Assembly (NCBI RefSeq): GCF_029227915.1
Contig: NC_079876.1
Location: forward strand, 29,299,828 to 29,363,827
DNA: 64,000 nucleotides
Direction of reading: 5' to 3'
Source of the DNA: Hydractinia symbiolongicarpus
Lineage: Eukaryota; Cnidaria; Hydrozoa; Anthoathecata; Hydractiniidae
The first letter of the stretch is position 1. Each line of letters begins with the position of its first letter. The notes under the pieces are model-generated. The model had not been told where the DNA came from. It worked only from the letters and a program-made list of their open reading frames with translations, and searched no databases. Shown piece by piece: positions 57,737 to 64,000 of the stretch. Position numbers and translations under genes: made by a program.

Positions 57737-57819
57737 TAACAGAGATGACGTTCGAACCCACTCGGAGAAACGTTCATTGGAGCTTAAGTCCAACGCCTTA
57801 AGCACTCGGCCACCCTTGT
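57737..57819 (-). pseudogene. tRNA-Leu(UAA) copy 127, diverged
   Basis: As copy 115 with a different D-loop base. Confidence 0.78.
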
Positions 57820-58190
57820 GGAATATTCAGGTTAATTAGATTACTTGAATTTGAAAAAAGTACTGGCAATGAATCTTATTATTTTAAATCGCCCAAGAGC
57901 ATTACCATTTGACGACCTTCAGACTTTTCAATAATTTGCCGTTTTGATAACTCAACAAATTGACCGGAACTGCAAAAAAGTATGGTAATATCTGTGATTT
58001 TGAGTTTGAAAGTTTGAGACATGGAAGGAATAATTGCGCATTATGAAATAACGGCTGGAACAACTGTTGCAGCTGTTCTACTTCTCCAAGTTCGATACTT
58101 CGCCACAACGTGTCATAGCAAACATATTTCCACGATTAAAACTCTACAAGCATCCCTCAATCTTCTTATCACACAGGTTAGCCTAGCTAA

Positions 58191-58273
58191 TACCAGAGGT
58201 GGGGTTCGAACCCACGCGGACAATCGTCCATTGGAACTTAAGTCCAACGCCTTAACCACTCGGCCACCCTGGT
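58191..58273 (-). tRNA. tRNA-Leu-TAA: tRNA-Leu(UAA) copy 128, exact consensus
   Basis: Same as copy 122, at +2,768 bp. Confidence 0.92.
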
Positions 58274-58642
58274 TGAACATTCAGGTTAATAAGGTTACTT
58301 GAATTTGGAAAGGGTACCGGAAATGAACCTTAGTATTCTAAATCGCCCAAGAGCATTACCATTTGACGAACTTCAGATTTTTTAATAATTTTCCATTTTG
58401 ATAGCTCAACAAAATGAATGGAGCTGCAAAAAAGGATGGTAATATTTGGGATTTGGAGTATGAATGTTTGAGATATGGAAGGCATTATTGCGCATCGTGA
58501 AGTAACGGCTGGTAGAACTATTGGGGCTATTCTATTTCGCCATGTGGGATAATTCAACACAACGTGTCATGTTAACGCATTTCCACGGCAAAACCTTCCA
58601 AGCATCCTTCAATCATCTTATCAAAAACGTTAACCTAGCTAA

Positions 58643-58724
58643 TAACAGAGATGGGGTTCGAACCCACTCGGAGAAACGTTCATTGGAGCTTAAGTCCAAC
58701 GCGTTAACCACTCGCCATCCAGGT
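58643..58724 (-). pseudogene. tRNA-Leu(UAA) copy 129
   Basis: As copy 123, at +2,768 bp. Confidence 0.82.
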
Positions 58725-59095
58725 TGAATATTCAGGTTAATAAGGTTACTTGATCTTGGAAAAAGTACTGGGAATGAACCTTAGTATTTTAAATCGCGCA
58801 AGAGCATTAACATCTGCCGATCTTCTTATTTCTTTAATAATTTTCCGTTTTGATAACTCAACAGATTGACTGGAACTGCAAACAAGTATGGTAATATCTG
58901 TGATTTTGAGTTTGAAAGTTTGAGACATGGAAAGAATAATTGCGCATTGTGAAATAACGGCTGGTACAACTATTGCAGCTGTTCTATTTCTCCAGGTTCG
59001 ATACTTCGCCAGAACGTGTCATGGCAAACACATTTCCACGTTTAAATTCTCCATGCATCCTTCAATCATCTTATCACCAGGATAAACCTAGCTAA

Positions 59096-59178
59096 TACCA
59101 GAGGTGGGGTTCGAACCCACGCGGACAATCGTCCATTGGAACTTAAGTCCAACGCCTTAACCACTCGGCCACCCTGGT
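59096..59178 (-). tRNA. tRNA-Leu-TAA: tRNA-Leu(UAA) copy 130, exact consensus
   Basis: Same as copy 124, at +2,768 bp. Confidence 0.92.
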
Positions 59179-59549
59179 TGAAATATCAGGTTAATAAGGT
59201 TACTTGAACTTGGAAAAAGTACTGGCAATGAACCTTAATATTTTAAATCGCGCAAGAGCATTACCATTTGACGACCTTCAGACTTTTCAATAATTTGCCG
59301 TTTTGATAACTCAACAAAATGAATGGAACTGCAAGATGGGATGCTAATATCTGGGATTTTGAGTTTGAAAGTTTGAGACATGGAAGGAATAATTGCGCAT
59401 TGTGAAATAACGGCTGGCACAACTATTGCAGCTGTTCTACCTCTCCAAGTTCGATACTTCGCCACAACGTGTCATAGCAAACACATTTCCACGATTAAAA
59501 CTCTACAAGCATCCCTCAATCTTCTTATCACACACGTTAGCCTAGCTAA

Positions 59550-59631
59550 TACCAGAGGTGGGGTTCAAACCCACGCAGACAATTATCCATTGGAACTTAA
59601 GTTCAACGCCTAACCACTCGACCACCCTGGC
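59550..59631 (-). pseudogene. tRNA-Leu(UAA) copy 131
   Basis: As copy 110 with one further variable-arm change. Confidence 0.82.
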
Positions 59632-60002
59632 TGAAATTTCAAGTTACCAAGGTTACTTGAACTTGTAAAATGTACTAGCAATGAGCCTTAATAATCTAAA
59701 TCGTGTAAGAGATTTAACGTCTGTCGATCTTCTTATTTCTTTAATAATTCGCCGTTTTGATAATTCAACAAACTGACTGGAACTGCAAAAAAGTGTGGTA
59801 ATATTTGGGATTTTGAGTTTGAAAATTTGAGATATGGAAGGAATAATTGCGCATTGCGAAATAACGGCTGGTACAACTAATGCAGCTATTCTGCCTCTCC
59901 AAGTTCGATACTTCGCCACAACGAGTCATGGCAAACACATTTCCACGTTTAAATTTTTCAAGCATCCTTCAATCATCTTATCGAGAACGTTAACCTAGCT
60001 AA

Positions 60003-60085
60003 TACCAGAGGGGGGGTTCGAACCCACTCGGACAAACGTCCATTGGAGCTTAAGTCCAACGCCTTAACCACTCGGCCACCCTGGT
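60003..60085 (-). tRNA. tRNA-Leu-TAA: tRNA-Leu(UAA) copy 132, 7-G tract
   Basis: As copy 114 apart from one base at the end of the variable arm. Confidence 0.7.
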
Positions 60086-60504
60086 TGAAATTTCAGGTTA
60101 ATAAGGTTACTTGAGTTTGGATAGGGTACAGGAAATGAACCTTAGTATTCTAAATCGCTCAAGAACATACCATTTGACAACCTTCAGATTTTTCAATAAT
60201 TTGCCTTTTTGATAACTCAACAAAATGAATGAAACTGCAAAATGGGATGGTGATATTTGGGATTTTGAGTTTGAAAGTTTCAGATATGGAAGGTATTATT
60301 GCGTATCGTGAAGTAACGGCTGGTAGAATTATTGGGGCTATTCTATTTTGTCCTGTGGGATAATTCAACACAACGTATAATGTTAACGCATTTTCACGAT
60401 TAAAACTATCCAAGCATCCCTCAATCTTCTTATCACCACCATTTCCACGTTTAAATTCTCCAAGCATCCCTCAATTTTCTTATCAAAAACGTTAACCTAG
60501 CTAA

Positions 60505-60587
60505 TAACAGAGATGACGTTCGAACCCACTCGGAGAAACGTTCATTGGAGCTTAAGTCCAACGCCTTAAGCACTCGGCCACCCTTGT
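60505..60587 (-). pseudogene. tRNA-Leu(UAA) copy 133, diverged
   Basis: As copy 127, at +2,768 bp. Confidence 0.78.
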
Positions 60588-60958
60588 GGAATATTCAGGT
60601 TAATTAGATTACTTGAATTTGAAAAAAGTACTGGCAATGAATCTTATTATTTTAAATCGCCCAAGAGCATTACCATTTGACGACCTTCAGACTTTTCAAT
60701 AATTTGCCGATTTGATAACTCAACAGATTGACTGGAACTGCAAACAAGTATGGTAATATCTGTGATTTTGAGTTTGAAAGTTTGAGACATGGAAGGAATA
60801 ATTGCGCATTGTGAAATAACGGCTGGTACAACTATTGCAGCTGTTCTACCTCTCCAAGTTCGATACTTCGCCACAACGTGTCATGGCAAACACATTTCCA
60901 CGATTAAAACTCTACAAGCATCCCTCAATCATCTTATCACACAGGTTAGCCTAGCTAG

Positions 60959-61041
60959 TACCAGAGGTGGGGTTCGAACCCACGCGGACAATAGTCCATT
61001 GGAACTTAAGTCCAACGCCTTAACCACTCGCCCACCCTTGT
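60959..61041 (-). tRNA. tRNA-Leu-TAA: tRNA-Leu(UAA) copy 134, diverged
   Basis: A3-G70 and G11-G24 mismatches; variable loop changed. T and anticodon arms are consensus. Confidence 0.68.
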
Positions 61042-61410
61042 TGAAAATTCAGGTTAATAAGGTTACTTGAACTTGGAAAGGGTACGGGAAATGAACCTTA
61101 GTATTCTAAATCGCCCAAGAGCATTACCATTTGAGGACCTTCAGATTTTCAATAATTTGCTCTTTTGATAACTCAATAAAATAAATGGAACTTCAAAATA
61201 GGATGGTAATATTAGGGATTTTGAGTTTGAAAGTTTCAGATATGGAAGGCATTATTGCGTATAGTGAAGTAACGGCTGGTAGAATTACTGGGGTTATTCT
61301 ATTTTGCCCTGTGGGATAATTCAACACAACGTATCATGTTAACACATTTCCACGGTTAAAACTCTCCAATCATCCCTCAATCTTCTTATCACACAGGTTA
61401 GCCTAGCTAA

Positions 61411-61493
61411 TACCAGAGGCGGGGTTCAAACCCATGCGGACAATAGTCCATTGGAACTTAAGTCCAACGCCTTAACCACTCAGCCACCCTAGT
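61411..61493 (-). pseudogene. tRNA-Leu(UAA) copy 135, T arm damaged
   Basis: T loop TTTGAAC loses C56; A49-C65 mismatch; D stem and acceptor rely on wobble pairs. Confidence 0.72.
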
Positions 61494-61863
61494 TGAAACT
61501 TCAAGTTAAAAAGGTTACTTGAACTTGGAAAAAATACTGGCAATGAATCTTATTATTTTAAATCGCCCAAGAGCATTACCATTTGACGACCTTCAGACTT
61601 TTCAATAATTTGCCGTTTTGATAACTCAACAGATTGACTGGAACTGCAAAAAAGTATGGTAATATCTGTGATTTTGAGTTTGAAAGTTTGAGACATGGAA
61701 GAAATAATTGCGCATTGTGAAATAACGGCTGGTAGAATTACTGGGGCTATTCTATTTTGCCCTGTGGGATAATTCAACACAACGAATCATGTTAACACAT
61801 TTCCACGGTTAAAACTCTCCAAGCATCCCTCAATCTTCTTATCACACAGGTTAGCCTAGCTAA

Positions 61864-61946
61864 TACCAGAGGTGGTGTTCGAACCCATGCGGACAATAGT
61901 CCATTGGAACTTAAGTCCAACGCCTTAACCACTCGGCCACCCTGGT
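61864..61946 (-). tRNA. tRNA-Leu-TAA: tRNA-Leu(UAA) copy 136, diverged
   Basis: Two T-stem mismatches; the rest is near consensus. Confidence 0.68.
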
Positions 61947-62317
61947 TGAAATTTCAAGTTAATAAGGTTACTTGAACTTGGAAAAAGTACTGGCAATGAA
62001 TCTTATTATTTTAAATCGCCCAAGAGCATTACCATTTGACGACCTTCAGACTTTTCAATAATTTGCCGTTTTGATAATTTAACAGATTGACTGGAACTGC
62101 AAACAAGTATGGTAATATCTGTGATTTTGAGTTTGAAAGTTTGACACATGGAAGGAATAATTGCGCATTGTGAAATAACGGCTGGTACAACTATTGCAGC
62201 TGTTCTACCTCTCCAAAGTCGATACTTCGCCACAACGTGTCCTGGCAAACACATTTCCACGATTAAAACTCTACAAGCATCCCTCAATCTTCTTATCACA
62301 CAGGTTAGCCTAGCTAG

Positions 62318-62400
62318 TACCAGAGGTGGGGTTCGAACCCACGCGGACAAACGTCCATTGGAACTTAAGTCCAACGCCTTAACCACTCGGCGAACCTGGT
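62318..62400 (-). tRNA. tRNA-Leu-TAA: tRNA-Leu(UAA) copy 137, diverged
   Basis: T7-C66 mismatch and G9 changed to C (an A-box base). Variable stem GGAC/GTCC intact with loop GTTT. Confidence 0.7.
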
Positions 62401-62770
62401 TGAAAATTCAGGTTAATAAGGTTACTTGAACTTGGAAAGGGTACGGGAAATGAACCTTAGTATTCTAAATCGCCCAAGAGCATTACCATTTGACGACCTT
62501 CAGATTTTTCACTAATTTGCCCTTTTGATAACTCAACAAAATGAATGGAACTGCAAAATGGGATGGTAATATTTGGGATTTTGTGTTTGAAAGTTTCAGA
62601 TATGGAAGGCATTATTGCGTATAGTGAAGTAACGGCTGGTAGAATTACTGGGGTTATTCTATTTTGCCCTGTGGGATAATTCAACACAACGTATCATGTT
62701 AACACATTTCCACGGTTAAATTTCTCCAATCATCCCTCAATCTTCTTATCACACAGGTTAGCCTAGCTAG

Positions 62771-62853
62771 TACCAGAGGTGGGGTTCGAACCCACGCGGA
62801 CAAACGTCCATTGGAACTTAAGTCCAACGCCTTAACCACTCGGCCATCCTGGT
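62771..62853 (-). tRNA. tRNA-Leu-TAA: tRNA-Leu(UAA) copy 138
   Basis: One acceptor mismatch (A7-C66); all else pairs. Confidence 0.8.
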
Positions 62854-63217
62854 TGAAAATTCAGGTTAATAAGGTTACTTGAACTTGGAAAGGGTACAGG
62901 AAATGAACCTTAGTATTCTAAATCGCCCAAGAGCATTACCATTTGACGACCTTCAGACTTTTCAATAATTTGCCATTTTGATAACTCAACAGATTGACTG
63001 GAACTGCAAAAAAGATATCTGTGATTTTGAGTTTGAAAGTTTGAGACATGGAAGGAATAATTGCGCATTGTGAAATAACGGCTGGTACAACTATTGCAGC
63101 TGTTCTACCTCTCCAAAGTCGATACTTCGCCACAACGTGTCATGGCAAACACATTTCCACGATTAAAACTCTACAAGCATCCCTCAATCTTCTTATCACA
63201 CAGGTTAGCCTAGCTAG

Positions 63218-63300
63218 TATCAGAGGTGGGGTTCGAACCCACGCGGACAAACGTCCATTGGAACTTAAGTCCAACGCCTTAACCACTCGGCCACCCTGGT
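63218..63300 (-). tRNA. tRNA-Leu-TAA: tRNA-Leu(UAA) copy 139
   Basis: One acceptor mismatch (C2-A71); all else pairs. Confidence 0.8.
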
Positions 63301-63670
63301 TGAAAATTCAGGTTAATAAGGTTACTTGAACTTGGAAAGGGTACGGGAAATGAACCTTAGTATTCTAAATCGCCCAAGAGCATTACCATTTGACGACCTT
63401 CAGATTTTTCACTAATTTGCCCTTTTGATAACTCAACAAAATGAATGGAACTGCAAAATGGGATGGTAATATTTGGGATTTTGAGTTTGAAAGTTTCAGA
63501 TATGGAAGGCATTATTGCGTATAGTGAAGTAACGGCTGGTAGAATTACTGGGGTTATTCTATTTTGCCCTGTGGGATAATTCAACACAACGTATCATGTT
63601 AACACATTTCCACGGTTAAAACTCTCCAATCATCCCTCAACCTTCTTATCACACAGGTTAGCCTAGCTAG

Positions 63671-63753
63671 TACCAGAGGTGGGGTTCGAACCCACGCGGA
63701 CAAACGTCCATTGGAACTTAAGTCCAACGCCTTAACCACTCGGCCACCCTGGT
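63671..63753 (-). tRNA. tRNA-Leu-TAA: tRNA-Leu(UAA) copy 140, intact cloverleaf
   Basis: Differs from consensus only by one variable-loop base. All stems and promoter boxes are intact. Confidence 0.9.
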
Positions 63754-64000
63754 TGAAAATTCAGGTTAATAAGGTTACTTGAATTTGGAAAGGGTACGGG
63801 AAATGAACCTTAGTATTCTAAATCGCCCAAGAGCATTACCATTTGACGACCTTCAGACTTTTCAATAATTTGCCATTTTGATAACTCAACAGATTGATTG
63901 GAACTGCAAAAAAGATATCTGTGATTTTGAGTTTGAAAGTTTGAGACATGGAAGGAATAATTGCGCATTGTGAAATAACGGCTGGTACTACTATTGCAGC

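Larger units (their letters stand above)
51854..60620 (-). repeat. hexamer higher-order repeat, three rows of ~2,768 bp
   Basis: Row starts near 51,854, 54,623, 57,391 and 60,159 give spacings of 2,768-2,769 bp. Rows two (copies 121-126) and three (127-132) are almost identical. Row one (115-120) shares four unit types but has a different third and fourth unit order (117 resembles 124; 118 resembles 112). Average unit length exceeds 453 bp because each row carries the ~50-bp spacer duplication. Confidence 0.92.
1..64000 (-). repeat. tRNA-Leu(UAA) tandem satellite array, ~452-bp unit
   Basis: Units of about 452-454 bp follow each other head to tail with the tRNA always on the minus strand. 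Each unit has an 83-bp tRNA and about 370 bp of spacer. In tRNA sense the 5' flank holds a GAAATTTC palindrome and TTAACCTG, and the 3' flank holds TTAGCTAGG then TTAACCTG. The spacer occurs in two main sequence classes for each half (see findings). No stretch of spacer shows a convincing protein gene, second RNA gene or simple-sequence block. Small open frames on both strands shift with single indels and run through the tRNA, so I treat them as non-coding. Unit phase is preserved over nearly the whole window apart from the two LINE pieces and a few deletion junctions. Confidence 0.97.
60620..64000 (-). repeat. dimer higher-order repeat, ~900 bp
   Basis: Units alternate between two spacer types, with an offset of 900 bp between 62,457 and 63,357. 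A 9-bp spacer deletion near 63,010 and 63,910 (GATATCTG directly after an A run) marks the newest dimers. The last unit is cut by the window edge at about 64,000, before its tRNA. Confidence 0.85.

Noticed and set aside
1-64000. CRISPR-like interpretation of regularly spaced repeats
   Set aside because: Repeat and spacer are both repeated, the unit is 453 bp, and the repeated element is a eukaryotic tRNA gene. No cas genes are present.
1-64000. Tandem tRNA-derived SINEs
   Set aside because: No A-rich or LINE-like tail follows the tRNA, no per-copy target duplications are seen, and all copies are head to tail in register, which fits a satellite and not independent insertions. An ancient SINE origin of the founder cannot be excluded.
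1-64000. Organellar or bacterial tRNA cluster
   Set aside because: A and B boxes, lack of encoded CCA, similarity to animal nuclear tRNA-Leu(UAA) and LINE remnants point to a nuclear genome.

Overview
The window is almost entirely one head-to-tail tandem array. A unit of about 452-454 bp repeats from the first base to the last, and each unit carries one tRNA-Leu(UAA) gene or pseudogene on the minus strand. I located 140 tRNA copies by eye (numbered 1-140 in + coordinate order), including three supernumerary ones and five truncated ones. Both window edges lie inside the array, so its real extent is larger. The consensus tRNA is 83 nt long. Its acceptor stem is fully paired with one G-U pair, the D stem has 3 bp, the anticodon loop is CTTAAGT, the class II variable arm has a 4-bp stem, the T loop is TTCGAAC and the discriminator is A. 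Eight copies match this consensus exactly (89, 107, 116, 117, 122, 124, 128, 130). About a dozen more keep every major stem paired. The rest have mismatches, 1-nt indels or truncations.

The organism is a eukaryote, very probably an animal. The tRNA closely resembles animal nuclear tRNA-Leu(UAA) and has canonical pol III A and B boxes. The only protein-coding remains are two dead pieces of CR1/jockey-type non-LTR retrotransposons of a kind common in cnidarians and other invertebrates. A cnidarian is a plausible but unproven guess. I see no cellular protein-coding gene. The many 60-100 codon open frames on both strands are repeat copies of spacer and tRNA sequence.

Layout. 1-17.6 kb: four rows of an octamer higher-order repeat (about 3.62 kb), with rows lengthened by extra units. 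17.8-18.2 kb: LINE fragment with a deletion of the host unit. 18.2-19.2 kb: diverged units. 19.2-25.5 kb: two almost identical 3,171-bp heptamers. 25.5-28.1 kb: units with an extra tRNA only 118 bp from its neighbour. 28.1-36.7 kb: diverged units without clear higher-order structure. 36.7-38.1 kb: 5'-truncated LINE in minus orientation. 38.1-43.3 kb: diverged units with a local 1.36-kb trimer. 43.3-49.9 kb: a 4,027-bp block present twice. 48.6-51.8 kb: 1,360-bp trimers. 51.9-60.6 kb: three rows of about 2,768 bp. 60.6-64 kb: roughly 900-bp dimers.

Interpretation. The structure fits a tRNA gene captured in a satellite that evolves by unequal exchange and gene conversion: homogenised blocks flank an older, diverged, transposon-bearing centre. 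Whether any copy is transcribed cannot be read from sequence. Most structurally clean copies lack a nearby T-run terminator, while copies that do have T5-T6 close by carry acceptor-stem mismatches. Three copies have altered anticodons: two CAA and one UUA, the latter complementary to the UAA stop codon.
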